A stretch of 32,008 bases of DNA from Bacteroidales bacterium UBA3630 (GTDB taxonomy: Bacteria > Bacteroidota > Bacteroidia > Bacteroidales > P3), in NCBI GenBank assembly GCA_002373995.1, contig DFLB01000050.1, positions 792 to 32,799 on the forward strand, written 5' to 3'. Under the pieces are notes generated by a model that was given only the letters and a program-made list of their open reading frames with translations, ran no database searches and had not been told where the DNA came from. The position numbers and the translations under genes are program-made. This document shows positions 13,080-21,592 of this stretch, one piece after another. The number at the start of each line of letters is the position of its first letter. Position 1 is the first letter of the stretch.

Positions 13080-15868
13080 CACGCCGCATAGCCGAGGCAC
13101 ATCCCCGCAACACCGACCGCGTGCTGGTGGTGATGAACAACCGTCGCTCTGTACGCTTCTTCCAGCGGCAGTTCAACGGCTTGGGGCGCCCCCTCTTCCT
13201 GCCGCGCACTATGGTCATCGACGAACTGGTGGCCGACCTCGGCGGGCTGGAAATCGTACCCAACGAGTTTCTCCTGTTCGAGCTCTACCGCATACACACC
13301 GAGCTGGGCGGCGAGGAGCGGAAATACAAAACGTTCGACGAGTTCATCTCCTTCGGCGACCTGATGCTGGGCGACTTCTCCGAGCTGGACCAGTACTGTG
13401 TCGACGCCCGCGACCTCTTCGGCAATCTGCACGCCCTCAAAGGCATTGGCGAATGGGACATCGAGGGAAGCGAACTGAGTCCCTTCCAGCGCGACTACCT
13501 GCGCTTCTACCAGTCGCTCTACCAGTACTACCGCGTGCTGCACGACCGGCTCCTTGCACAGGGCAAAGCCTACAGCGGCATGGCCTACCGCCACGTGGCC
13601 GAGAACATCGGCACCCTGGCCGACGGGTGCCCGTGGGAGGCGGTCTACTTCATCGGCTTCAACGCCATCAGCGAGTGCGAGCGCCGCATCATCGGCGAAT
13701 ATGTGCGCCGCGGCATCGGGCACCTGCTGACCGACGGCGACCCCTACTTCCTTGCCCCCGAGCAGGAAGCGGGCCACTTCCTGCGCAAACACATGGACGA
13801 ATTTCCCGAGATCAGGCCCGCCGGCACGTCGCTCTTCGGCCAAGGGAAACGCCGCATCACCGTGGTGGAATGCCCCGAGGCGGTGCTGCAGTGCAAGTAT
13901 GCCGGCCAACTGCTGAGCGCCCATCCCGAATGGCTTGCCGGCGGCGAAGGCGAGAGCACAGCCATCGTGCTGGCGGACGAGAGCCTGCTGTTGCCCACCC
14001 TCAACTCGCTGCCCGACAGCGACGAGGACTACCATGTCAACATCTCGCTTGGCTATGCCTACACCGACAGCAACATGCACCTGACGGCGCAGCGCCTGCT
14101 CGCCCTGCACCGCAACCGCAACAGCCGCGGATACTACGGCAGCGACGTGCTCGAAGTGTTGGGCGACACCCACATAGGGCGGCTCCTCGGCCTGCCCGAC
14201 CTGCGCCACCGCGCCACGCGCTTCCTCGACGAGGGCAATTACATCCGCTGCCAGCCGCAAGAGATACAGGCCTTCCTCGCCGGTGCCGCCGTGCCGCCAG
14301 AGACGGTCTTCCCCGCCGAGGCGCTGACCGTAGACAGCTGGATTGCCGCCACGCGGGAGTTGCTTGCCGCCTTGGTGGGCAGCGAACAGCTGGAGAGCAA
14401 CAAGAAAGAGAAGCAGGCCGCAGCAGGCCTGTCTGCCATACTCGACTTCCTGGCCGACCTTCAGGCCACCTACCACTACATCGAAGACTTCACGACGCTG
14501 GAGAAGATCTACTGCCGCCTCAGCCGCCGCCACACCATAGCCCTCATCGGCGAACCCCTCTCCGGACTGCAGATACTCGGCGTGCTCGAGACCCGCAACC
14601 TTGACTTCCGCCGCGTGGTGCTCCTCTCGGCCAACGAGGGCATGATTCCCTCGGGACGCGGAGGCAACACACTGGTGCCTCACGAACTGAAACGGGCCTT
14701 TGGCCTGCCCACCTACCAGGAGAAGGACAGCGTCTATGCCTACAACTTCTACCACCTGCTGCTGCGGGCCGAGGAGGTATACCTCGTCTTCAGCTCGGAA
14801 AGCGAGACCCTGGGCAAAGGGGAGGCCAGCCGCTTCATCCGCCAGGTGGAGAGCGAGCTGGCACCGCGCTTCGGCATCGAGGTGCGCCACCTGGTGGTGA
14901 ACAACAACGAGCCGCCGCGCAGCCCATTGCCTGACGAAGCCGGGCACAAGAGCGAAGCCGTCGTGCAACAGCTCAAGGCACTGGCCTCCAAAGGTTTCAC
15001 ACCCACCGGTTTCGACGACTACCTGGAATGCCCCCTGCGCTACTACTACACCAAAGTGCTGCGCATCAGCAGCGAAGAGACCCTCGACGACGACCTCGAC
15101 GCCTCGCAGCTGGGCACCTGCATACACAATATCCTGGAGCACATCTACGCGCCCTACGTGGGCCGCGCCGTCGACGCCGACGGGCTGCGACAAAGCCTCG
15201 ACAACCTGCCGGTGCTGATGCAGCGCGAGTTCGAGAGCCTCTTCCTGCACGGCCGCGACAGCGAAGGGCGCAACCACTTCTACCATTCCGTGGCCGAGAC
15301 CCAGCTGCGCACCCTGCTGCAGAAAGAGATTGCCCTGCTGGGGCAGGGACACCGGATAGAAATCGTGGCCGTCGAGCAGACGATGGAGCCCCACCTCCTG
15401 GGCCACGACGCCGAAGGGTCGCCCATACGCTTGCGCGGCAAGGTGGACCGCATCGACCGCTTCGACGGCCGACTGCGCGTCATCGACTACAAGACCGGCC
15501 GGCTCGAAGAGCGCGAGATAGCCTACAGCAGCACCCCCAACCGCAGCGGCCAGACCGTCGTGCCGGGCAAGTGGTTCCAGCTGATGTGCTACGCCCTGCT
15601 CTACGCCCGCTCACTACCCTCTGCCCACAGCCCCCTGCAGACTCTGAACGTAGGCATCTACCCGCTGCGCAACCTGCAGTCAGACGTGCGCCTGGCCTCG
15701 TGGGACGGACAGACCGGCATCACTGCGGCGATGCTCGACGACTTCGAGCGCCGCCTGCTTGACACCTGCCGCGAGCTGCTGAGCCGCGAGACACCCTTCC
15801 TGCCCTGCCAGCGCAAGGAGCAATGCCGCTACTGCGACGTGCGCCGCTTCTGCCCGCAGCGCCCCTGA
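13055..15868 (+). CDS. AddB-like PD-(D/E)XK nuclease of a helicase-nuclease complex
   Basis: This protein of about 937 residues starts at ATG 13055, preferred because the upstream frame is only the neighbour's coding region. The C-terminal nuclease domain shows GKVDRIDRFDGRLRVIDYKTG (about 795-816), giving the Asp and the IDYK catalytic pair of RecB-type nucleases. An iron-staple cysteine set is present: Cys659 in ECPLRYYY, and C924-x2-C927-x5-C933 at the end, as in AddB. The N-terminal half is helicase-like but has no Walker A; the spot reads VLVVMNNRRSVRFFQRQF. The role would be double-strand-break end processing with an AddA helicase, which is not in this window. It overlaps the nucleotidyltransferase gene by 25 bases, and element R3 follows. 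Confidence 0.88.
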   Translation: MESFLKQIARRIAEAHPRNTDRVLVVMNNRRSVRFFQRQFNGLGRPLFLPRTMVIDELVADLGGLEIVPNEFLLFELYRIHTELGGEERKYKTFDEFISFGDLMLGDFSELDQYCVDARDLFGNLHALKGIGEWDIEGSELSPFQRDYLRFYQSLYQYYRVLHDRLLAQGKAYSGMAYRHVAENIGTLADGCPWEAVYFIGFNAISECERRIIGEYVRRGIGHLLTDGDPYFLAPEQEAGHFLRKHMDEFPEIRPAGTSLFGQGKRRITVVECPEAVLQCKYAGQLLSAHPEWLAGGEGESTAIVLADESLLLPTLNSLPDSDEDYHVNISLGYAYTDSNMHLTAQRLLALHRNRNSRGYYGSDVLEVLGDTHIGRLLGLPDLRHRATRFLDEGNYIRCQPQEIQAFLAGAAVPPETVFPAEALTVDSWIAATRELLAALVGSEQLESNKKEKQAAAGLSAILDFLADLQATYHYIEDFTTLEKIYCRLSRRHTIALIGEPLSGLQILGVLETRNLDFRRVVLLSANEGMIPSGRGGNTLVPHELKRAFGLPTYQEKDSVYAYNFYHLLLRAEEVYLVFSSESETLGKGEASRFIRQVESELAPRFGIEVRHLVVNNNEPPRSPLPDEAGHKSEAVVQQLKALASKGFTPTGFDDYLECPLRYYYTKVLRISSEETLDDDLDASQLGTCIHNILEHIYAPYVGRAVDADGLRQSLDNLPVLMQREFESLFLHGRDSEGRNHFYHSVAETQLRTLLQKEIALLGQGHRIEIVAVEQTMEPHLLGHDAEGSPIRLRGKVDRIDRFDGRLRVIDYKTGRLEEREIAYSSTPNRSGQTVVPGKWFQLMCYALLYARSLPSAHSPLQTLNVGIYPLRNLQSDVRLASWDGQTGITAAMLDDFERRLLDTCRELLSRETPFLPCQRKEQCRYCDVRRFCPQRP

Positions 15869-15874
15869 GCCTCA

Positions 15875-15957
15875 CCACCGGTTTTGCACCGCCATTTGTC
15901 GGACCATCCCCGGACCATCATCGGACCACCATCGGACCATCCTCGGACCAAGAGCGG
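15875..15957 (-). repeat. GGTCCG 11-bp-phased element, copy R3
   Basis: Reverse orientation: CGGACC starts at 15900, 15911, 15922, 15933 and 15944, exactly 11 bp apart. Read on the minus strand it begins CGCTCTTGGTCCG, as in R1. The inverted box 14 bp past the fifth unit is degraded (CGGTGC), and the GC-rich tail is shortened. It begins 7 bp after the stop of the nuclease gene. Confidence 0.88.
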
Positions 15958-16010
15958 AGGAAGAGCAGAGGGAACGACGGCCTTCTGCCGATAAGTTTTT
16001 GAGAAAATAA

Positions 16011-16040
16011 TTGGTAATTTGTAAAAAAAGCGTATATTTG
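16011..16040 (+). promoter_or_regulatory. Promoter of the lipoprotein-pssA-queA-comF operon
   Basis: TTGG (16011-16014) and TATATTTG (16033-16040) are separated by the normal spacing (19 bp counted from TTG). It lies 54 bp after element R3 and gives a leader of about 80 nt before ATG 16128. Confidence 0.8.
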
Positions 16041-16127
16041 CAGATTGAAGAAAGAGCGCAAGCGGGCGTAGGGCACCCGTCTATGTGCTTGAAATACATA
16101 TTGATAAACAACAGAACGACAGATAGA

Positions 16128-17954
16128 ATGAAAAGGACTCTTTTCGTAATTATGCTTGGCTGCGTGCTGCTGACGGGCTGCAACGGGCTAAAGAAAATGA
16201 AATCGGGGAGCAACAAGGTGCGCTACGCCGCCAACCCCAATCCGGTGGAGACCATGGACGACAAGGTGATGGTGAAGTTCACCGGCTCCATCCCCGAGAA
16301 ATACTTTGACAAGAACTGCGTGATGTTCCTGCAGCCGGTGTTCACCTGGGAGGGCGGCAATATACCGCTGGAGCCCCTGACCCTGAAGGGCGAGAAGGTG
16401 AACGGCGACGGCACCATCATCAACTATGCCAACGGCGGCCGGTTCACGTATAGCGACATGTTCGACTTCAAGCCTGGCATGGAGACGGGCCGCGTGGTGC
16501 TCAACCCGATAGGCTACCGCAGCAGTCAGACCAACGAGGACGCGCGGTTTGCCGACGACGTGAAGCGCGACAACAACGGCGTCGAGTTCGGGCCGGTGCT
16601 CATCTCGGACGGCGTGAACAATACCTCGTCGTGGGTCGACATCAAGGGCAACATCTCCATCTCGCCCATCAACTACAACAAGACGCAGGGCATCGTGGAG
16701 ACGGCCGACATCTACTTCCTCAACGGCACCTCGAACCTCGACTGGAACTTCGCCATGAACCAGAAGTTCGACGCCCAGGGCCAGCTGCAACACCTCAAAC
16801 GCATCATGCTCGAACAAGGGCTGCCCAAGCAGATCAGCATCACCGGCTGGGCCTCGCCCGAGGGCGAGGAGACGGCCAACGTGGGTGTGTCGAAGAACCG
16901 TGCCGACATTGCCACGGCGCAGCTCAACCGCGTGCTTGACGAGGTGCTGACCATTATGGCCCGCCGTGCCAAAGCCAAGGACGTGGAGTACTACAAGTAC
17001 GAACAGCTGAAGAAGCTTGTCATCTCGACCCGAGCCTCGGGCGAGGACTGGGTGCACTTCGTGGTGATGGTCGAGGGTAGCGACATACAGGACAAGCACG
17101 CCATCATCAACATCGTGGAGACCCAGCAGAACCTGATCAAGCGCGAGCAGATGATCCGCAACATGGCTGAGGTCTACAGCGAGCTCAACGACGAGATATT
17201 CCCCAACCTGCGCCGCGCGCAGATAGCCCTCTACTACAGCGAGGCCCGCAAGACCGATGCCGAGCTGGCCAAGCAAGCCTCCATCAACCCCGCCAAGCTG
17301 TCGTTCGACGAGTTGATGTACACAGCCTATATCAACTACAACTACGACACCAAACTGAAGTACTACAAGTGGGCCACCGAGAACCATCCGCAGGAGTGGG
17401 CCGCATGGAACAACGCCGGCGCCGTGGCGTTCTACCTCGACGACTATGACGAGTGCGAGCGCTACCTCAACGTGGCCCGCGACCTGAACCCCCACAACCC
17501 CGACGTGCTCAACAACACCGGCCTGCTGTGCCTGGCACGCAAGGACTACGCGCTGGCCAAGTATTACTTTGAGGAAGCCAAACGGCAGGGCAGCAACGAT
17601 GCCGACGCTAACGTGCCCATCCTCAACCTCAAACGCGGCAACTACAGCGATGCCGAGAAAGCCCTCAAGGGCAACACCTGCACCTACAACCTGGCCTTTG
17701 CGCAGCTGATGAACGAGGAGACCGGCACCGCCATACGCACCCTCGACTGCTGCCTTGACCAGAACAAGGATGTCAACTACCTGCGCGCCATCTGCTACGC
17801 CCGTCTGGGCGACAAGGCCAACTGCCTGAAGAACCTCAAAGCCTCGATCGACGAAGACTACAACTACAAACGTAAAGCCGCTGTGGACACCGAGTTCCGC
17901 GAGTACTGGGACGACGAAGAGTTCAAGCTCATTGTCAAACTCTATAATGATTAA
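16128..17954 (+). CDS. OmpA-like/TPR lipoprotein
   Basis: This 608-aa exported lipoprotein starts with MKRTLFVIMLGCVLLTGC (lipobox LLTGC, Cys18). A strand-rich region of about 30-220 comes first. An OmpA-like peptidoglycan-binding segment follows, with SITGWASPEGEETANVGVSKNRADIA (about 234-259; the conserved core is G-x-A/T-S-x-G...N...S..RA). The C-terminal part (about 390-590) holds tetratricopeptide-like helices: AAWNNAGAVAFYLDDYDECERYLNVA and PDVLNNTGLLCLARKDYALAKYYFEEA. It probably sits in the outer membrane, links to the wall and binds a partner through the repeats. The start is set by the promoter at 16040. It overlaps pssA by 8 bases. Confidence 0.85.
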   Translation: MKRTLFVIMLGCVLLTGCNGLKKMKSGSNKVRYAANPNPVETMDDKVMVKFTGSIPEKYFDKNCVMFLQPVFTWEGGNIPLEPLTLKGEKVNGDGTIINYANGGRFTYSDMFDFKPGMETGRVVLNPIGYRSSQTNEDARFADDVKRDNNGVEFGPVLISDGVNNTSSWVDIKGNISISPINYNKTQGIVETADIYFLNGTSNLDWNFAMNQKFDAQGQLQHLKRIMLEQGLPKQISITGWASPEGEETANVGVSKNRADIATAQLNRVLDEVLTIMARRAKAKDVEYYKYEQLKKLVISTRASGEDWVHFVVMVEGSDIQDKHAIINIVETQQNLIKREQMIRNMAEVYSELNDEIFPNLRRAQIALYYSEARKTDAELAKQASINPAKLSFDELMYTAYINYNYDTKLKYYKWATENHPQEWAAWNNAGAVAFYLDDYDECERYLNVARDLNPHNPDVLNNTGLLCLARKDYALAKYYFEEAKRQGSNDADANVPILNLKRGNYSDAEKALKGNTCTYNLAFAQLMNEETGTAIRTLDCCLDQNKDVNYLRAICYARLGDKANCLKNLKASIDEDYNYKRKAAVDTEFREYWDDEEFKLIVKLYND

Positions 17955-18660
17955 ACGACAAATTCCCAACCTGATAACACTCTGCAACCTGGCTTGCGGA
18001 GTGTTGTCTGTTTTTGCAGCTATCGCATACCAGGCACCGGTACAGGCTGCATTGCTTATCTGCTTGGGAATCCTGCTCGACTTTTTTGACGGGATGACCG
18101 CCCGCCTGCTGGGTGTCAGCTCGCCCATGGGCAAGGAGCTGGACTCGCTGGCTGATGTGGTGACGAGCGGAGTGGCACCAGCGGCGATACTCTTCAATCT
18201 TTGTTACTCTCCCCTGGGCTATATCGGGCTTCGGTGGTTACTCATCCTGTTCCTTCTCATCCCGCTCTTTGCAGCTTACCGGTTGGCTAAATTCAATCTT
18301 GACACCCGTCAGACGCATAGCTTCCTGGGGCTGCCGGTGCCCAGTCAGGCGTTGGTTTGGGTGGGTGTGGCATTGACCCAGTCGATAGATTACAGCGCTA
18401 CCGGTGCCCCGTGGCTGACGGTGGTCTTCGTGGTATTGAGCCTGATTCTTGATGTGCTGATGGTTTCCGAGCTGCCGCTCTTTTCGCTGAAGTTCAACTT
18501 CAAGGACCTCTCGTGGAGAACCAACAGCATACAGTATATCTTCCTGATAGTCTGCGCCGTCATCATCGCCCTGCTGCGCGACTGGATTGCCATCTCGGTC
18601 ATCATCCTGTGGTATATTGTGCTCTCCCTATTCACCCAGAAAAAGAACCATGCTCAGTGA
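17947..18660 (+). CDS. pssA: CDP-diacylglycerol-serine O-phosphatidyltransferase
   Basis: This 237-aa membrane enzyme joins CDP-diacylglycerol and serine to make phosphatidylserine, the precursor of phosphatidylethanolamine. The CDP-alcohol phosphatidyltransferase motif DG-x2-AR-x8-G-x3-D-x3-D is complete at residues 48-70 (DGMTARLLGVSSPMGKELDSLAD). Around it lie about six to eight hydrophobic segments. The N-terminal IPNLITLCNLACGVLSV is typical of bacterial PssA. I chose ATG 17947 (MIKRQIPN); it overlaps the lipoprotein gene by 8 bases. Its end overlaps queA by 11 bases. Both point to coupled translation in one operon. Confidence 0.94.
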   Translation: MIKRQIPNLITLCNLACGVLSVFAAIAYQAPVQAALLICLGILLDFFDGMTARLLGVSSPMGKELDSLADVVTSGVAPAAILFNLCYSPLGYIGLRWLLILFLLIPLFAAYRLAKFNLDTRQTHSFLGLPVPSQALVWVGVALTQSIDYSATGAPWLTVVFVVLSLILDVLMVSELPLFSLKFNFKDLSWRTNSIQYIFLIVCAVIIALLRDWIAISVIILWYIVLSLFTQKKNHAQ

Positions 18661-19864
18661 CCTGAAGTCTCTCCGCATCGAGGACTACGACTATCCGCTG
18701 CCCGACGAGCGCATTGCCCGTTATCCGCTACCGCAGCGCGACCACTCCAAACTGCTCTGCCTGCGCGGTGGCGACCTCAGCGAGCACCACTTCTACGACC
18801 TGCCGGCGCTGTTGCCCACCGGCACGATGCTGGTCTTCAACGACACACGCGTCATCCACGCCCGCCTGCTGTTCCACAAAGAGACAGGGGCTGTGATAGA
18901 AGTGTTCTGCCTGGAGCCTCACCACATGGACGTCACCGAGGCCTTTGCCCAACGCGAGCGCTGCACGTGGACCTGCTTCATCGGCAACAACAAGAAGTGG
19001 AAAGAGGGCCCGCTGAGCGGACAGTGGAGAGTGGGGAGTGGAGAGTTTTGCCTTACTGCTGAGCGGCGCGAGGCTGTGGGCAACGCTTGGGTGGTGGACT
19101 TCCGCTGGACGGGAGGCCATAGTTTTGCCGAGGTCATCGAGGCCGCCGGTGTCATACCGCTGCCGCCCTACCTGGGCCGCGAGGCCGAGGCCGACGATGC
19201 CACACGCTACCAGACCGTCTATGCCCACCACGACGGCTCGGTGGCTGCGCCCACGGCGGGCCTGCACTTCACCCCCGAGGTGCTCGACACGCTCCGCTCG
19301 CACGGCATCGACACCGAGTATATCACGCTGCACGTGGGTGCCGGCACCTTTAAGCCCGTCAGCACAGCGACCATCGGCGAGCACGAGATGCACGTCGAGC
19401 CGGTGCACGTCAGCACTGAGAACCTGCGCCGCCTCATCGCCCACGAAGGCAAGCCCATCGTGGCCGTGGGCACCACCACCGTTCGCACCCTGGAGAGCCT
19501 CTACTGGTTCGGTGCCCAGTTGTCAGCCGACCCGGCGCTGGAGCGGATGCACGTAGGCCAGTGGGACCCCTACACCCTGCCGGCCGACGGGCTGAGCTAC
19601 ACCGAGTCGTACCGCCGCATTCTCGACTGGATGGAGCGCCGCGGCACAACGGTGCTCGACGGGGCTACGCAGCTGATGATAGCCCCTGGCTACCGCTATC
19701 GCGTCATCGACGGGCTGGTGACCAACTTCCACCAACCGCGCAGCACCCTGCTGCTGCTGGTCTCGGCCCTCATCGGCGACCGCTGGCGCGAGTGCTACCG
19801 CTACGCCCTCGACCACGGGTTCCGCTTCCTCAGCTACGGCGACAGCTGCCTGTTCCTGCCATAG
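18650..19864 (+). CDS. queA: S-adenosylmethionine:tRNA ribosyltransferase-isomerase
   Basis: QueA transfers and isomerises the ribosyl part of SAM onto 7-aminomethyl-7-deazaguanine in tRNA, making epoxyqueuosine in the wobble base. Family marks are PDERIARYPLPQRDHSKLL, MLVFNDTRVIHARL, AAPTAGLHFTPEVL, YITLHVGAGTFKPV, MHVEPV and LVTNFHQPRSTLLLLVSA. At 404 aa it is longer than the usual 340-360. Part of the extra length is a segment after NNKKWKE (GPLSGQWRVGSGEFCLT) encoded by a G-rich simple repeat at 19021-19049. The frame stays open, so the enzyme is probably functional. It overlaps pssA by 11 bases and is followed 2 bp later by comF. Confidence 0.94.
   Translation: MLSDLKSLRIEDYDYPLPDERIARYPLPQRDHSKLLCLRGGDLSEHHFYDLPALLPTGTMLVFNDTRVIHARLLFHKETGAVIEVFCLEPHHMDVTEAFAQRERCTWTCFIGNNKKWKEGPLSGQWRVGSGEFCLTAERREAVGNAWVVDFRWTGGHSFAEVIEAAGVIPLPPYLGREAEADDATRYQTVYAHHDGSVAAPTAGLHFTPEVLDTLRSHGIDTEYITLHVGAGTFKPVSTATIGEHEMHVEPVHVSTENLRRLIAHEGKPIVAVGTTTVRTLESLYWFGAQLSADPALERMHVGQWDPYTLPADGLSYTESYRRILDWMERRGTTVLDGATQLMIAPGYRYRVIDGLVTNFHQPRSTLLLLVSALIGDRWRECYRYALDHGFRFLSYGDSCLFLP
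19021..19049 (+). repeat. AGTGG-type simple repeat inside queA
   Basis: The stretch reads as units ACAGTGGAGAGTGGGGAGTGGAGAG followed by TTTT, encoding GQWRVGSGEF in frame. The unit resembles the arms of the hairpin at 11143-11188 (GAAAGTGGAAAGTGGGG). Its codon use differs from the rest of queA. Confidence 0.65.
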
Positions 19865-19866
19865 CC

Positions 19867-20553
19867 ATGACGCCCGTCTCATCCATACTGCAAGCGTTGT
19901 TTCCCACCACCTGTGCCTGCTGCGGCGAGGTGCTTGCCGACGGCGAACGGCAGGTGTGCCTCCACTGCCTGTCAGCCATGGACGCAACCCGCTACGGCAG
20001 CCAGCCCTACAATCGCATCATGCAACAGCTGGCCGGCATCGCACGCCTCGAAGCGGCCACCGCCGTCTATCGTTTCAGCCACGGCGGGACGGTGCAGGCC
20101 GCCGTCCACGCCCTCAAGTTCCACTCTTGCCCCGAGCTGGGGCCTCTGCTGGGACGGCAGATGGGGCTCGACTTGCTGCACAGCGGGCTCTTCGACGGAG
20201 TGGACCTGCTGGTGCCGGTGCCGCTGCACTGGCTGCGCCGCCTGCGCCGCGGGTACAACCAGAGCGAGCTGCTCTGCCGCGGGATTGCCGAGGTGATGCC
20301 GCGACCGGTAGACACCGCACACCTGGTGCGCCACCGCTACACACGGCAGCAGAGCCGCCAGCGCATCGGCAACCGCAGCGATAATGTCGACGGTGCCTTC
20401 CGCGTGCGCCGCCCCGAAGAGCTCAGGGGGAAGCACCTGCTGCTGGTCGACGATGTCCTCACCACCGGTGCCACCCTTGCCGCCTGCTGCCGCGCCCTCG
20501 ACAGCGTCGACGACCTGCGCATCAGCATCGCCACCCTGAGCGCCGCCTGCTGA
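19867..20553 (+). CDS. comF: ComF family phosphoribosyltransferase-like protein
   Basis: This 228-aa cytoplasmic protein carries the two ComF marks. One is an N-terminal four-cysteine zinc ribbon (CACC near residues 17-20 and CLHC near 34-37). The other is a C-terminal PRPP-binding domain with LLLVDDVLTTGAT (about 196-208). Between them are ALKFHSCPELGPLLG and VPVPLHWLRRLRRGYNQSELLC, both conserved in the family. ComF proteins help take up or process DNA during transformation, while in many non-competent bacteria the role is unclear. It begins 2 bp after queA and ends the operon; element R4 follows 27 bp later. Confidence 0.92.
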   Translation: MTPVSSILQALFPTTCACCGEVLADGERQVCLHCLSAMDATRYGSQPYNRIMQQLAGIARLEAATAVYRFSHGGTVQAAVHALKFHSCPELGPLLGRQMGLDLLHSGLFDGVDLLVPVPLHWLRRLRRGYNQSELLCRGIAEVMPRPVDTAHLVRHRYTRQQSRQRIGNRSDNVDGAFRVRRPEELRGKHLLLVDDVLTTGATLAACCRALDSVDDLRISIATLSAAC

Positions 20554-20580
20554 GCCCCCTCCCCTCCCCCGGCCATCACC

Positions 20581-20680
20581 CCGCCGCCCCACCGCCCCGG
20601 GTCCGCCCCTCGTCCGGTTTTTGTCGGACCACCATCGGACCATCCCCGGACCATCCCCGGACCAAGAGCGGACCAAGAGC
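20581..20680 (-). repeat. GGTCCG 11-bp-phased element, copy R4
   Basis: Reverse orientation: CGGACC starts at 20625, 20636, 20647, 20658 and 20669, exactly 11 bp apart. On the minus strand it begins GGCTCTTGGTCCG, and 14 bp after the fifth unit carries CGGACG, then a GC-rich tail like R1 and R2. The first unit (CTCTT spacer) looks like a local duplication of the leading arm. It lies just after comF. Confidence 0.9.
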
Positions 20681-20742
20681 CGAAGAAACGCCCTGTGGGA
20701 AACCGGCCGGCAGGTTAATTTTAGTTAAATATAACATTCCTG

Positions 20743-20773
20743 TTGCAGAAAAAGTATTTTATGTGTACTTTTG
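20743..20773 (+). promoter_or_regulatory. Promoter of the 20801-22003 gene pair
   Basis: TTG (20743-20745), 20-bp spacer, TACTTTTG (20766-20773), followed by CAG as in the rimP promoter. It sets the start of the next gene at ATG 20801. Confidence 0.8.
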
Positions 20774-20800
20774 CAGCACGAAACCAATCCCCACAGAGCC

Positions 20801-21571
20801 ATGAAATACCACCAGAACGAAGAACGGCTTTTCGAGCGCTGGGCCAAGCGCGCCAAGCAACTGCGCGAAAGCGACGAGATAACCAAAGACGGCCTGTTGT
20901 ACCGCGGCGAGATGTGGTTCGACGGTTTCAACCAGGTGTGTCGCCCGGGCGACGAGGAACAGCAATGGGCCGACGCGGGGCTGCGGATACTGGTGATGAC
21001 CAAGGAGCTCAACGAGGACGACGGATGGGACATCCGCGGCGAGAGCGGACGGGTGCCGTCGCCGCGCCTGACATGCCGCACCGCCCAGCGGTTCTTCCCC
21101 AACCTCGAACTGTGGGTCTACGGATTGATGAACACCCCCGACCGCAAGGTGATGCCCTTCAGCCGTGCCGACAATCAGACCCGCCTGCAGGGATACTACG
21201 AAAACGCCCCCATAGCCCGCGTCAACATCAAGAAGCAGCCCGACATCAAAGCCGCCAGCAACGCCGTGCTGCAGAAGTACATGCGCGACTATGCCGACCT
21301 GCTGAAGGAACAGATTGAACTCTACGACACCGACATCATCCTCTGCGTTGGCGGTCAGGGCATCATGGTCAACTTCCTTGCCGAGCAGGTGTATACAGAC
21401 CTTGAGCAGGTGAACGCCCACTGCTGGTACTCGGCAACGGCAGGCGTGGCGGTGGTCAAGCAATACCACCCCAACTACAACGTCTACAGCCGCAAGGAGA
21501 TGTACACAGCAATGATTGACGACTACCAGGCTTTTCTAAAGGCCACCCCCGCTTTCCCGCGGCAGCGCTGA
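20801..21571 (+). CDS. Uncharacterised cytoplasmic protein (weakly uracil-DNA-glycosylase-like)
   Basis: I do not firmly recognise this 256-aa soluble protein. Two features recall the uracil-DNA glycosylase-like fold: an early strand followed by a polar turn, LRILVMTKELNEDDGWDIRGESG (about 62-84), and a late strand then HPN (VAVVKQYHPNYNVYS, about 224-238), where glycosylases carry HPS. No GQDPY motif is present. A middle block has VNIKKQPDIKAASNAVLQKYMRDYADLLKEQIELYDTDIILCVGGQG. There is no signal peptide or membrane helix. An upstream in-frame codon at 20771 lies inside the promoter, so ATG 20801 is the start. A lipoprotein gene follows 21 bp later. Confidence 0.7.
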   Translation: MKYHQNEERLFERWAKRAKQLRESDEITKDGLLYRGEMWFDGFNQVCRPGDEEQQWADAGLRILVMTKELNEDDGWDIRGESGRVPSPRLTCRTAQRFFPNLELWVYGLMNTPDRKVMPFSRADNQTRLQGYYENAPIARVNIKKQPDIKAASNAVLQKYMRDYADLLKEQIELYDTDIILCVGGQGIMVNFLAEQVYTDLEQVNAHCWYSATAGVAVVKQYHPNYNVYSRKEMYTAMIDDYQAFLKATPAFPRQR

Positions 21572-21592
21572 AATCAATATAATCAATAGATT

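Noticed and set aside
12989..15406. An 805-codon minus-strand open frame opposite the AddB-like gene
   Set aside because: Low-complexity Val/Gln/His text with no domain; the plus strand carries intact nuclease motifs.
16188..18197. A 669-codon minus-strand frame opposite the OmpA/TPR lipoprotein
   Set aside because: Shadow of a GC-rich gene; it runs through two unrelated plus-strand genes.
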